Origin: Sanguibacter hominis ATCC BAA-789
GTDB taxonomy: Bacteria; Actinomycetota; Actinomycetes; Actinomycetales; Cellulomonadaceae
Reading direction: 5' to 3'
DNA: 64,000 nt
Assembly: GCF_012396185.1 (NCBI RefSeq)
Contig: NZ_JAAXOW010000002.1
Location: 186,001-250,000, forward strand
Part shown: positions 26,761 to 35,076 of the stretch, piece by piece
Layout: every line of letters starts with the position of its first letter
How positions within the stretch are numbered: position 1 is the first letter of the stretch
Position numbers and translations under genes: made by a program
The notes under the pieces: generated by a model
What the model saw: only the letters and a program-made list of their open reading frames with translations
The model's database searches: none
What the model was told of the DNA's origin: nothing

Positions 26761-27612
26761 ATGAGCTTCCGTATGCACGGCGCCCGGGCGCTGATCACGG
26801 GCGGGGCCGGCGGCATGGGCCGCATCTACGCCGAACGAGCCCTGCGTGAGGGGGCGGCGCACGTCGCCGTGTGGGACCGCGACGGCGCGGCTCTCGCCGG
26901 GACTGTCGCCGAGCTTACGGCCCGCCACCCGCGCGCCACCGTCGTCGGGACCGAGGTCAACCTGGGGGACACGCAGTCGATCGTGGACCGCGCGCAGGAG
27001 TACCTCGCGGACGGCGGGGCGCCGCAGGTGCTCGTCAACAACGCTGGCGTCGTGCGCGGTGCGCTCTTCTGGGATCACGAGGTCCGCGACATCGAGAGCA
27101 CGATCCAGGTCAACACGGTCGCGCCCATGGTGCTCACCCGGGAGCTCCTGCCCGCGATGATCGCGGGCCGCCGGCGAGCCCGGATCCTCAACATCGCGTC
27201 CGCCGCCGGGACGATCGCCAACCCGAGGATGAGCGTCTACGCAGCCTCGAAGTGGGCGCTGATCGGGTGGTCCGACTCGCTGCGCCTCGAGCTGGAGCGC
27301 ACGGGCAACAGCCACGTGCGCGTCACGACGTTCTGCCCGAGCTACGTGTCGACCGGGATGTTCGACGGGGTGCGCGGTCCGCTGCTGACCCCGATCCTCA
27401 CGCCGCAGACCGCGACCGACCGTGCCTGGCGAGCCATGCTCGCGGGCCGCCCGGTGCGGTCGACGCCGTGGACGGTCCCGCTCGGGCGCGCGCTGCGCGG
27501 AGTGCTCCCACCGCGCGTGTGGGACGTCGTCGCCGACAAGGGCTTCCACGTCTACAACACCATGGACGAGTTCCGGGGGCGGTCCGGGACGGGCACGAGC
27601 CCGCACGCCTGA
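26761..27612 (+). CDS. Short-chain dehydrogenase/reductase
   Basis: This is an NAD(P)-dependent oxidoreductase of unknown substrate. The 283-residue classical SDR has the glycine-rich TGGAGGMG (13-20), NNAG (93-96), the catalytic Ser148 in NIASAAG, and Tyr160-x3-Lys164 in YAASK. Asp39 at the end of the second strand suggests NAD(H) preference. A C-terminal extension (from about 210) is longer than minimal SDRs. ATG 26761 is chosen for spacing from the GAGGAGG site upstream; GTG 26755 is possible. Operon partner of the aldo/keto reductase. Confidence 0.92.
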   Translation: MSFRMHGARALITGGAGGMGRIYAERALREGAAHVAVWDRDGAALAGTVAELTARHPRATVVGTEVNLGDTQSIVDRAQEYLADGGAPQVLVNNAGVVRGALFWDHEVRDIESTIQVNTVAPMVLTRELLPAMIAGRRRARILNIASAAGTIANPRMSVYAASKWALIGWSDSLRLELERTGNSHVRVTTFCPSYVSTGMFDGVRGPLLTPILTPQTATDRAWRAMLAGRPVRSTPWTVPLGRALRGVLPPRVWDVVADKGFHVYNTMDEFRGRSGTGTSPHA

Positions 27613-27651
27613 CCACCCCCGGCGTCACTGACCGGTGCTAGCGCCTCGCCG

Positions 27652-28794
27652 TCAGACGGCCTCACGCGAGCTCGACGCGAGCGCGTCGCGCACGCTGACC
27701 CGCGGACCGGTCCGCAGGAGCGAACCCGAGTAGATGCGGGCCGCGACCGCCATGACCGCGTACGCCGACGCGAGCAGGATCACGATCGCGACGAGCGGCT
27801 CCCACCACTGCGCCTCTCCGAAGAACAGGCGCACCGGCATGCCGACCGGCGCCGAGAACGGGACGTACGAGAGCACGGTCATGACGACCTCGTTCTCGTT
27901 GAGGAACACCACGAGGAAGTACGGGATCATCGTGAGCATCATGGCCGGCATGATCACGGACCCGGTGTCCTCCACGCGGGAGACGAGCGACGCACCTGCC
28001 GCATAGACCGCAGCCAGGAGCAGGAAGCCGACGACGAGGAAGGCGACGAACCACAGGATCGGCGTGCCGAGCATGCCGAGGAGCTCGTCCTGCCCCGTGA
28101 GCACGAGCCCGAGCACCGCTGTGGCGGCGATCGCCGCCGCCTGGCCCAGCGCGAGCACCGTGTTGCCGAGGATCTTGCCCGCGAGCAAGGCCCGGGCCGA
28201 CACGGTCGCGAGCAGGATCTCGACGACACGCGTCTGCTTCTCGGAGACCGTCGACTGCGCGATCATGCCGCCGGAGCCTGCCCCGATCATCATGAACACG
28301 AGCCCGAACGCGAGGGCGACGATGTACCGCACGCCCTCCGACGTCGTGGCCGGCTCGAGCTCCTCGGTCGTCGGCGTGACGGCGAGGGCGTCCATGATCT
28401 CGTGGTCGACCCCGGTGAGGGTCACGACGAGGAGCCCGGACGGCTCCGGCCCCGGCAGGACGGCCGCCTTGACGGTCTCGTCGGCGACGAGAGCGCGAGC
28501 CTCCTCCTCGGACGCGGCGACGACCGGACTGAGCGAGGGGACCGCGCCGACCGTCTGCGAGGTCGCCGCGACGACCGCGACCTGCGTCCGCTCGGAGGGG
28601 TCACCACCGCCGAGGACGTCGGAGGCGTCGTCGGCGAAGAAGCTCGACGCGATGATGCTGCCGAGCACCAGGACGAGCGTGATGATCGTCGAGACGATGA
28701 ACGACTTCGTCGTGACCTGGCTGATGATCTCCCGCTCCGCGACGATCAGCGCGGCGCTCGTGGAGCTGGGCGGGGTGGGGTGCTCGGTGCTCAT
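27652..28794 (-). CDS. ABC transporter permease, NatB/YhaP-like
   Basis: This is the membrane subunit of an exporter with the NatA-like ATPase upstream. The 380 residues have an N-terminal membrane segment (SFIVSTIITLVLVLGSIIA, about 34-52), a large extracytoplasmic domain up to about 165, then five further membrane segments. This is the ABC-2 architecture of NatB. The start ATG 28794 overlaps the ATPase stop (ATGA). The cargo is unknown; NatAB exports Na+ in Bacillus and related systems export antimicrobial peptides. Confidence 0.9.
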   Translation of the reverse strand: MSTEHPTPPSSTSAALIVAEREIISQVTTKSFIVSTIITLVLVLGSIIASSFFADDASDVLGGGDPSERTQVAVVAATSQTVGAVPSLSPVVAASEEEARALVADETVKAAVLPGPEPSGLLVVTLTGVDHEIMDALAVTPTTEELEPATTSEGVRYIVALAFGLVFMMIGAGSGGMIAQSTVSEKQTRVVEILLATVSARALLAGKILGNTVLALGQAAAIAATAVLGLVLTGQDELLGMLGTPILWFVAFLVVGFLLLAAVYAAGASLVSRVEDTGSVIMPAMMLTMIPYFLVVFLNENEVVMTVLSYVPFSAPVGMPVRLFFGEAQWWEPLVAIVILLASAYAVMAVAARIYSGSLLRTGPRVSVRDALASSSREAV

Positions 28795-29732
28795 CGGACG
28801 GTCTCCTCGATGCTCTGGGTGGACGACTGCTCGACGCTGGCGGCCTCGCTCGTGATCTCGCGGAAGATCTCGCCGAGCGTGGGGCGCAGCCTGCCGAACC
28901 GGGCGACCGACGAACGGGCGACGGCGTCGGCCAGGACGGTCTGGGCCGTCTCGGGGGACGCGTCGAACACCGCGTCGCCTCCGGTGAACTCGACGACCTC
29001 GACGCCCGGGACGCCCCGGAGCCAGCCGATGTCCCCACCCGTCGCGATCTCGAAGCGGCTGCCCCCGAACTCGTCGCGCAGGCCGTCACGCGTGCCCACG
29101 GCCTGGATCTTGCCGCCCGAGATGATGACGACGTCGTCGCACAGGCGCTCGACGACGTCGAGCTGGTGCGACGAGAAGAGGACGGGCACGCCCTGGCCGG
29201 CGCGCTCCGCGAGCGCGCGCACGACCACGTCGACCGCGATCGGGTCGAGGCCGGAGAACGGCTCGTCGAGGATGAGGACGGTCGGCTCGTGCACGAGCGC
29301 GGCCGCGATCTGGACGCGCTGCTGGTTGCCGAGCGACAGCTTCTCGAGCGGCTCGTCGGCGCGCTCCGCGAGGCCGAGGCTCTCGATGAGCGCGCTCGCG
29401 TTGCGTCGCGCGGCCGCACGGTCGTAGCCGTGCAGCCTCGCGAGGTGCACGAGCTGGTCGATGACCTTCATCTTCGGGTACAGCCCGCGCTCCTCGGGCA
29501 TGTATCCGATCGTCTGGCGCTGGGCGTGGCTCAGCGGGGCGCCGTCGAACGTGACGCTTCCCGAGTCCGCGGCGAGCACGCCGAGGATGATGCGCATGGT
29601 CGTCGTCTTGCCGGCGCCGTTCGCGCCGATGAAGCCGGTCAGTCGGCCGGGCGCGACGCCGAACGACACGTCGTCCAGCGCGCGCAGGTCCCCGAAGGAC
29701 CTGTTGATGTGGTCGAGCCTCAGCACGTTCAC
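28791..29732 (-). CDS. ABC transporter ATP-binding protein, NatA-like
   Basis: This is the ATPase subunit paired with the NatB-like permease. The 313-residue product has Walker A GANGAGKTT near 35-43, signature LSLGNQQR, Walker B LILDEPFSGLDP and H-loop SSHQLDVVE, plus the C-terminal extension typical of NatA/CcmA ATPases. The start is ATG 29732. A two-component system on the same strand ends 150 nt upstream, so regulation of this exporter by that system is likely from position. Confidence 0.92.
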   Translation of the reverse strand: MNVLRLDHINRSFGDLRALDDVSFGVAPGRLTGFIGANGAGKTTTMRIILGVLAADSGSVTFDGAPLSHAQRQTIGYMPEERGLYPKMKVIDQLVHLARLHGYDRAAARRNASALIESLGLAERADEPLEKLSLGNQQRVQIAAALVHEPTVLILDEPFSGLDPIAVDVVVRALAERAGQGVPVLFSSHQLDVVERLCDDVVIISGGKIQAVGTRDGLRDEFGGSRFEIATGGDIGWLRGVPGVEVVEFTGGDAVFDASPETAQTVLADAVARSSVARFGRLRPTLGEIFREITSEAASVEQSSTQSIEETVR

Positions 29733-29881
29733 TCCCTCGTCGGTGGCGGTGTCGCCTGGTTCGAGCCTAGGGACGGCGCTGTCCCCGACGCTTCCGCCGC
29801 GAGGTGGAACGGGCTAGTCCGCGAGGATGAACGACGTGGTCCTGGGCGTCGCAGCGCAGGTCAGCGGGCCGCGCGAACGGC

Positions 29882-30559
29882 TCAGCGCCGGACGAGGCCG
29901 TGCTCGTGCGCGAACACCACGGCCTGCACGCGGTCGCGCAGGCCCAGCTTCGCGAGGAGGTTGGACACGTGGGTCTTGATCGTCGCGCGCCCGAGGAAGA
30001 GGCGCGCCGCGATCTCGTCGTTGGACAGGCCCTGCGCCATGAGGTCGAGGACCTCGAGCTCGCGCTCGGTGAGCGACTCGACCTCACGGGGGAGGGACGG
30101 TTCGGGTGCTTCGACCTGCGGCGCCGGAGCGCCCAGCACCGCTCTCTCGAGGACGGCGCGCGTCATCTCTGGAGCGAGGAGCGCGTCGCCCTCGGCGACG
30201 GACCTGACGGCCTCGGCGAGCTGCGCGGGGCGGGCGTTCTTGAGGAGAAAGCCCGCTGCGCCCGCCCGGAGCGCAGCCACGAGGTAGTCCTCACGCTGGA
30301 AGGTCGTGAGGATGAGCACGCCCGCACGGATGGTCGGGTCGGCGACGACGAGCCGTGTCGCCTCGAGGCCGTCCATGTCGGGCATCTGCACGTCCATGCA
30401 GACGACGTCAGGATCGAGCCGACGGGCCTCCGCGAGCCCCGCCGCGCCGTCGGCCGCCTGCCCGACGACCGTGATGCCGGGCTGCGCGTCGAGGATCGTC
30501 GCGATCCCCTCACGGACGAGCGCCTGGTCGTCGACGATCAGGACACGGACGTCACTCAT
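29882..30559 (-). CDS. NarL/LuxR-family response regulator
   Basis: This is a DNA-binding response regulator. The 225-residue product has a receiver domain with Asp10-Asp11, phosphoacceptor Asp56 (CMDVQMPDMDG) and a conserved Lys in FLLKNA, then a LuxR HTH (SLTEREL... through ATIKTHVSNLLAKL). ATG 30559 is chosen because it lies 8 nt inside the end of the kinase gene, giving translational coupling; upstream in-frame sequence is only a shadow of the kinase. It probably controls the NatAB-like exporter that follows. Confidence 0.93.
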   Translation of the reverse strand: MSDVRVLIVDDQALVREGIATILDAQPGITVVGQAADGAAGLAEARRLDPDVVCMDVQMPDMDGLEATRLVVADPTIRAGVLILTTFQREDYLVAALRAGAAGFLLKNARPAQLAEAVRSVAEGDALLAPEMTRAVLERAVLGAPAPQVEAPEPSLPREVESLTERELEVLDLMAQGLSNDEIAARLFLGRATIKTHVSNLLAKLGLRDRVQAVVFAHEHGLVRR

Positions 30560-31931
30560 CGGAACCTCCGACGCGCACCGCCGTGCGCGTCCCGTCGACG
30601 CCCGTGCACTTGCGCGGCAGGTGCGCGCGGACGACGAAGCCGCGCGGCAGCGCGGCGCCGACGTGGAGCGTGCCGCCCTCGGCCGCGACGCGTTCGCGCA
30701 TGCCGACGATGCCGAGCCCACCCGGGCCGGAGCGACGCGCCGGGGACGCGCCCGCACCGTCGTCGGACACCTCGATCTCGAGCGCGTCGTCGAGGTAGCG
30801 CAACCGCACGTCCGCGCGGGCGCCCGCACCCGCGTGACGGCGCACGTTCGTCAACGCCTCCTGCACGATCCGGTAGACGTTGAGCGACGTGACCGGTGTG
30901 AGCGGGAACGGCTCGCCGACCACCTGGAAGTCGACCCCGGTCCCGGTGCCGCGGGTGTCGGCGACGAGCTGCGGGATGCTCTCGACGCCGAGCGACGCGA
31001 GGGCCTCGGTGCGGTCGCCGGGACCGTCCGTGGAGACCGGGCTCGTCGCTTCGTCGCGGAGCGTGCCGATGAGCGTGTGGAGCTCGTCGATCGCCTGCCG
31101 CGCCGAGTCCTCGACGTGCTCGAGCGCGGCCGTCACCTTGCCCTGCTCCGCGTCGGCCTCGAGCAGCGCCCGGGCGGCCGACGTCTGCAGGCCCATGACG
31201 GACACGTGGTGCGCGACGGCGTCGTGCAGCTCACGGGCGAGCTGGAGCCGCGCGATCGTCATCGCCTGCGCCTCCGAGCGGATCCGCTCGACCTGAAGCT
31301 GATGGTCGCGCCACCGGTTGCGAGCGCGGTCGCGCGCCGAGGTCCACGCGCGCTCACCAAAGCTCCACGCGGCACCGAAGTACAGGACGTTCGTGAGGAT
31401 CTGGATGAGCAGGTAGGCGACGAGCGGCGAGAACATGCCGCCCGCGACACCGCCGTCCTCCTCGAACTTCTTGATCGTCTCCGGGTCGGTCGCAGCCTGC
31501 ACCAGGCCGATCGCGAGCCACACGAGCATGGCGACGACGACCGTGCCTCTCGCCCACGTCGCCCGCTTGCGGTGCGGCTCCCACGCGCCGACCGAGTAGA
31601 ACGCCGTGAACAGCGCGATGTTGAGGATGAGCGTCTCGGACACCTCGAGGCTGACCGTCGCGATGAAGGCGACGGACACGGCCACGAGCACGGGGACCGG
31701 GTAGCGGCGACGCAGCGCGAGGGGGAGGGTGGTCGCCGCGAGCAGGGCGGCGGCGCCCGGGCCTGTCAGCGGGTCGTCGTACAGGCCCGCGATCGTCCAG
31801 AGGACCATCGACAGCAGCGACCCCGCAAAGAGGGCGACGGCGGCGATCGCGTCGCGGCGCACGTCCGTGTCGGTGACCGGGGTCCGCGCCCAGCCCGGGG
31901 CATCGGGGTCGGCCGGAGGCAGCGTGTTCAC
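30552..31931 (-). CDS. Sensor histidine kinase (HisKA_3 / NarX-like)
   Basis: This is a membrane kinase partnered with the downstream response regulator. The 459 residues contain about five to six N-terminal membrane segments (30-190) with almost no extracytoplasmic domain. This intramembrane-sensing type often detects envelope stress or is paired with ABC exporters. The dimerisation motif LARELHDAVAHHVS has phosphoacceptor His236, and the ATPase has N-box VQEALTNVRRH and G-box DDGAG and GGLGIVGMRERV. The start is ATG 31931. The stop overlaps the regulator start by 8 nt. Confidence 0.93.
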   Translation of the reverse strand: MNTLPPADPDAPGWARTPVTDTDVRRDAIAAVALFAGSLLSMVLWTIAGLYDDPLTGPGAAALLAATTLPLALRRRYPVPVLVAVSVAFIATVSLEVSETLILNIALFTAFYSVGAWEPHRKRATWARGTVVVAMLVWLAIGLVQAATDPETIKKFEEDGGVAGGMFSPLVAYLLIQILTNVLYFGAAWSFGERAWTSARDRARNRWRDHQLQVERIRSEAQAMTIARLQLARELHDAVAHHVSVMGLQTSAARALLEADAEQGKVTAALEHVEDSARQAIDELHTLIGTLRDEATSPVSTDGPGDRTEALASLGVESIPQLVADTRGTGTGVDFQVVGEPFPLTPVTSLNVYRIVQEALTNVRRHAGAGARADVRLRYLDDALEIEVSDDGAGASPARRSGPGGLGIVGMRERVAAEGGTLHVGAALPRGFVVRAHLPRKCTGVDGTRTAVRVGGSDE

Positions 31932-31984
31932 CCCGGCATCTTGTCACGGACGCCCGCGCCGCAGCCCGGCACCCGAGAGGTCGG

Positions 31985-31990
31985 TAGCCT
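31985..31990 (+). promoter_or_regulatory. Putative -10 hexamer, leaderless Nif3-like gene
   Basis: TAGCCT ends 6 nt before the ATG at 31997. Confidence 0.45.
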
Positions 31991-31996
31991 GCTCGC

Positions 31997-32860
31997 ATGA
32001 GCCCCCAGACGCCCACGCTGTCCGACGTCGTCGCGCACCTCGAGCGTCGGTACCCGCCGACGACCGCCGAGCCGTGGGACGCCGTCGGCCTCGTCGCAGG
32101 CGACCCCGCACAGCCGGTGCGCACGGTCCTGTTCGCGGTCGACCCGGTCGCGGCGGTCGCCGACGAGGCGATCGCACGGGGCGCCGACCTCGTCGTCGTG
32201 CACCACCCGCTCCTGCTGCGCGGTGTGCACTCGATCGCCGCAGACGAGCCCAAGGGCGCCCTGCTGCACAGGCTCGTGCGCGCCGGCTGCGCGCTCTACG
32301 CGGCGCACACGAACGCCGACGCCGCGAAGCGCGGGGTCGCGGACGCCCTCGCCGACGTCCTCGGCGTCGTCGACACACGCCCGCTCGTCCCGGCACCTGC
32401 GTCCGCGACGGGCACAGGCCTTGGCCGGGTCGGTCGCCTCTCCGCCCCGACTTCGCTGCGCGACTTCGCGGAGCACGTCGCCCGGGTCCTGCCGGCGACA
32501 GCGCAGGGCGTCCGAGTCGCGGGCGACCTCGACGCCCAGGTCGAGACGGTCGCGGTCCTCGGCGGGTCCGGTGACTCGGAGATCGGGTCCGCCCGCGCTG
32601 CGGGCGCCGACGTGTACGTGACGAGCGACCTCAAGCACCATCCCGTCTCGGACGCACGCGAGCTCGACGCGCTGCGCGGCGACGGCCGTCCGTTCCTGAT
32701 CGACACGGCGCACTTCGCGAGCGAGTGGCCGTGGCTGCGGTACGCAGCCGACGACCTCGTCGCCGACGTCGCCGGCGCAGGAGGCGCGATCGAGGCGTGG
32801 GTCAGCACGGTGCGCACCGACCCGTGGACTGCGCGCTTCGCGAGCCCGGCACGCGACTGA
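31997..32860 (+). CDS. Nif3-like dinuclear metal-centre protein (DUF34/YbgI)
   Basis: DUF34/Nif3 proteins form toroidal hexamers with a dinuclear metal site; their general function is still debated (a GTP cyclohydrolase I type 2 annotation is widespread but uncertain). The 287-residue product has the metal-binding motifs VVHHPLLL near 72, AHTNAD near 102, DLKHHPVSDA near 213 and DTAHFASEWP near 236. It lacks the central insert domain of longer family members. It has a TAGCCT hexamer 6 nt before the ATG and lies upstream of the coiled-coil zinc-ribbon relative. I recall that pairing as common in actinobacteria. Confidence 0.92.
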   Translation: MSPQTPTLSDVVAHLERRYPPTTAEPWDAVGLVAGDPAQPVRTVLFAVDPVAAVADEAIARGADLVVVHHPLLLRGVHSIAADEPKGALLHRLVRAGCALYAAHTNADAAKRGVADALADVLGVVDTRPLVPAPASATGTGLGRVGRLSAPTSLRDFAEHVARVLPATAQGVRVAGDLDAQVETVAVLGGSGDSEIGSARAAGADVYVTSDLKHHPVSDARELDALRGDGRPFLIDTAHFASEWPWLRYAADDLVADVAGAGGAIEAWVSTVRTDPWTARFASPARD

Positions 32861-32975
32861 CCGCACCCGCACGGCGCCGGGTCGCGGAGCCGCGATGCAG
32901 CGCGGACCGGATACCGTGGTACCCGGGCGCGCTCCCGGGCCGCCGACAACAGCACACGATCGAGAGGCACCCCCC

Positions 32976-33716
32976 ATGGCGACTGCACCGGCTCACGACC
33001 AGCGACGTCTGCTCGACCTGCAGGCGCTGGACACCCGCCTCGACCAGATCGCGCACCAGCGTGCGAAGCACCCCACCCTCGCGCGCCTCGTCGAGCTCGA
33101 CAGCCAGCTCGCCGACCTGACGACGACCCTCGTCGCGTCCCGCACCGCCGCGAGCGACCTGCGCCGCGAGCTCGCCAAGGCCGAGACAGACGTCGAGCAG
33201 GTGCGCGCCCGTGCCGAGCGCGACCAGGCGCGCCTCGACTCGGGTGCCGTCGGTGCGAAGGATGCGCAGGCGCTCGTCTCCGAGCTCGAGTCCCTCGCGA
33301 AGCGACAGGGTGACCTCGAAGAGGTCGAGCTCGACGTCATGGAGCGCCTCGAGGCGCACGAGACGGCCCTCGCCGAGATCGAGGCCGCGCACGCGAAGCT
33401 CGTCGCCGCGAAGACCGAGGTCGAGGCGGAGCGCGACGCCGCGTTCGTCGAGCTCGACCGGCTCCGCGGCGCGGTCGCGGACGAGCGTGCCAAGACCGTC
33501 GTCGGGATCGACGACGGCCTCGTCACGATCTACGAGCGGCTGCGCGGACGCCTCGGCGGCGTCGCCGTCGCGGCGCTCCGCCACGGACGGTCCGAGGCGT
33601 CGGGCATGCCGATCAGCCCTGCCGAGCTCTCGCGGATCAAGGCGCTCAGCGAGGACGAGATCGTCTACTGCGAGGACACGGGCCGCATCCTCGTGCGCGG
33701 CAATGACGCGTTCTGA
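32976..33716 (+). CDS. Coiled-coil protein of the C4-type zinc ribbon family, ribbon degenerate
   Basis: The family consists of a long antiparallel coiled coil ending in a C4 zinc ribbon, of unclear role. The 246-residue product keeps the coiled coil (about residues 10-175, rich in Glu, Ala, Leu and Arg). The ribbon is altered: the first C-x2-C is replaced by RSEASG and the second reads CEDTG, leaving one of four cysteines, while the flanking ISPAELSRI and GRILVR are kept. It probably does not bind zinc in the usual way. ATG 32976 follows a GAGAGG site. It lies 115 nt after the Nif3-like gene. Confidence 0.88.
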   Translation: MATAPAHDQRRLLDLQALDTRLDQIAHQRAKHPTLARLVELDSQLADLTTTLVASRTAASDLRRELAKAETDVEQVRARAERDQARLDSGAVGAKDAQALVSELESLAKRQGDLEEVELDVMERLEAHETALAEIEAAHAKLVAAKTEVEAERDAAFVELDRLRGAVADERAKTVVGIDDGLVTIYERLRGRLGGVAVAALRHGRSEASGMPISPAELSRIKALSEDEIVYCEDTGRILVRGNDAF

Positions 33717-33728
33717 GGTCTCGCCGAG

Positions 33729-34511
33729 CTAGTCAGTGACGACGAGCTCGAGCGTGCTGTGCTTCGTGCCCGGCACGAGCGAGACGTCGTGGAGCCGGGC
33801 ACCGACCATCTCGCCTGCGGCGTCGAGCAGCTCGGCCGCCGTACGCGGAGGGTCGGCGGGGCGGCGCAGCAGGTGCCCGGTGAGCAGGCCACGCGTGTGC
33901 TTCGCGTGGTGCGAGACGACCGTCCGCTTGCCCGCCAGCTCGCGCAGCACCTTGACCTGCACGTGCTCCGCGCCCGCGGGCACGCGCCACGCAGCGGCAT
34001 AGCTCGACGACCGGCAGTCGACGACGACATCGCCCTCGACGCGCGCGTCGAGCACCGCGAGCTCGGGACGCCAGAACCGTGCGAGCGGGCCGATTCCCGG
34101 CAGGTCCACCGACATCGACAGCCGGTAGGCCGGCACGTGGTCCGTCGGCCGGACGAGACCCCACAACGCTGAGAACGTCAGGACGTCGTCGAGACGGGCG
34201 CGCGCCACGTCGTCATCACCGTCGAGCACGGCGGCGAGGTCCGCCGCCGCATACAGGACGCCCGTGTAGACCCGCGCCCCCGGTGCTGCCGGAGCCGTCG
34301 TCAGCGCCGTGTTGCGCGCGACCTCGTCCGCGAGGCTGGCCCCGACGCCGAGCACCTCGAGAGCGTCGACCTGAGCCGACGTCGCCGCGAGCGCGTCGAG
34401 CACCTTGCGCCGTGCCGGAGCAAGCTCCGCGTGGACGAGGCCGTGCAGGTCGACGGGCCTGCCGGAAGACGGGGCGGTCTTGCCCTCGGACGGGGGAAGC
34501 AGGATCAGCAC
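33729..34511 (-). CDS. yaaA: Peroxide stress protein YaaA (DUF328)
   Basis: YaaA lowers free iron and DNA damage during peroxide stress in E. coli. The 260-residue product starts with the family signature LILLPPSEGK. It continues with TFSALWGLVRPTD and YRLSMSVDLPGIGPLARFW, and has a basic segment KRTVVSHHAKHTRG near the C-terminus, all diagnostic. GTG 34511 is preceded by TAGGGT ending 6 nt before it. Convergent with the zinc-ribbon relative (12-nt gap) and divergent from rnpB. Confidence 0.93.
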   Translation of the reverse strand: MLILLPPSEGKTAPSSGRPVDLHGLVHAELAPARRKVLDALAATSAQVDALEVLGVGASLADEVARNTALTTAPAAPGARVYTGVLYAAADLAAVLDGDDDVARARLDDVLTFSALWGLVRPTDHVPAYRLSMSVDLPGIGPLARFWRPELAVLDARVEGDVVVDCRSSSYAAAWRVPAGAEHVQVKVLRELAGKRTVVSHHAKHTRGLLTGHLLRRPADPPRTAAELLDAAGEMVGARLHDVSLVPGTKHSTLELVVTD

Positions 34512-34517
34512 GCGCCC

Positions 34518-34523
34518 ACCCTA
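34518..34523 (-). promoter_or_regulatory. Putative -10 hexamer of leaderless yaaA
   Basis: TAGGGT on the minus strand ends 6 nt before the GTG at 34511. Confidence 0.4.
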
Positions 34524-34607
34524 GCCGCCGCCGTCGCGCCGGCCCGGGCGCTGGACGCCCACCGTGACCGACGTCGCACCCGTGTCGGACGCAGCCCCGT
34601 GCGACGG

Positions 34608-34613
34608 TACGAT
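34608..34613 (+). promoter_or_regulatory. Putative rnpB promoter -10
   Basis: TACGAT lies 7 nt before the first base of the outer rnpB helix, the distance expected from a -10 element to the transcription start. The -35 is weak. Confidence 0.45.
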
Positions 34614-34620
34614 TGCCAGG

Positions 34621-34995
34621 CGGATGAGTCGGTCGGGCGGCCGCGTTGCACCTCTGGTGCACCGAGGAACGTCCGGGCTCCGTAGAGCAAGGTGGTGGGT
34701 AACGCCCACCCGGGGTGACCCGCGGGAAAGTGCCACAGAGAGCAGACCGCCCGTCCTCGGACGGGTAAGGGTGAAACGGTGGTGTAAGAGACCACCAGCG
34801 CGGCGGGCGACCGTCGCGGCTAGGTAAACCCCACCTGGAGCAAGACCAGACAGGGTGCGTTCGAGGGCTGCTCGCCCGAGCACCCGGGTAGGTCGCTGGA
34901 GGCGTGCGGCAACGTACGTCGTAGATGGATGGCCGCCCATCGGAGCGAGGCAACTCGCCCGTGGACAGAACCCGGCGTACAGACCGACTCATCCG
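34621..34995 (+). ncRNA. rnpB: RNase P RNA (class A)
   Basis: This is the catalytic RNA that trims tRNA 5' ends. The ends pair perfectly over 14 bp (CGGATGAGTCGGTC with GACCGACTCATCCG), forming helix P1. Conserved blocks are present: GAGGAACGTCCGGGCTCC near the 5' end, GGTAAGGGTGAAACGGTGGTGTAAGAG in two parts in the middle, and the 3' core ACAGAACCCGGCGTACAG. The 375-nt length is usual for actinobacteria. No clear terminator follows: the downstream sequence runs into the prophage remnant after about 100 nt, so the original 3' flank may have been replaced. Confidence 0.96.
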
Positions 34996-35076
34996 CACTC
35001 TGTGCCGGCCGCGAGACACGATCCCGTAGTCCCACTGACCGATGGGTGCCTCAGCGTAGTGCGCGCGGTACTTGGC

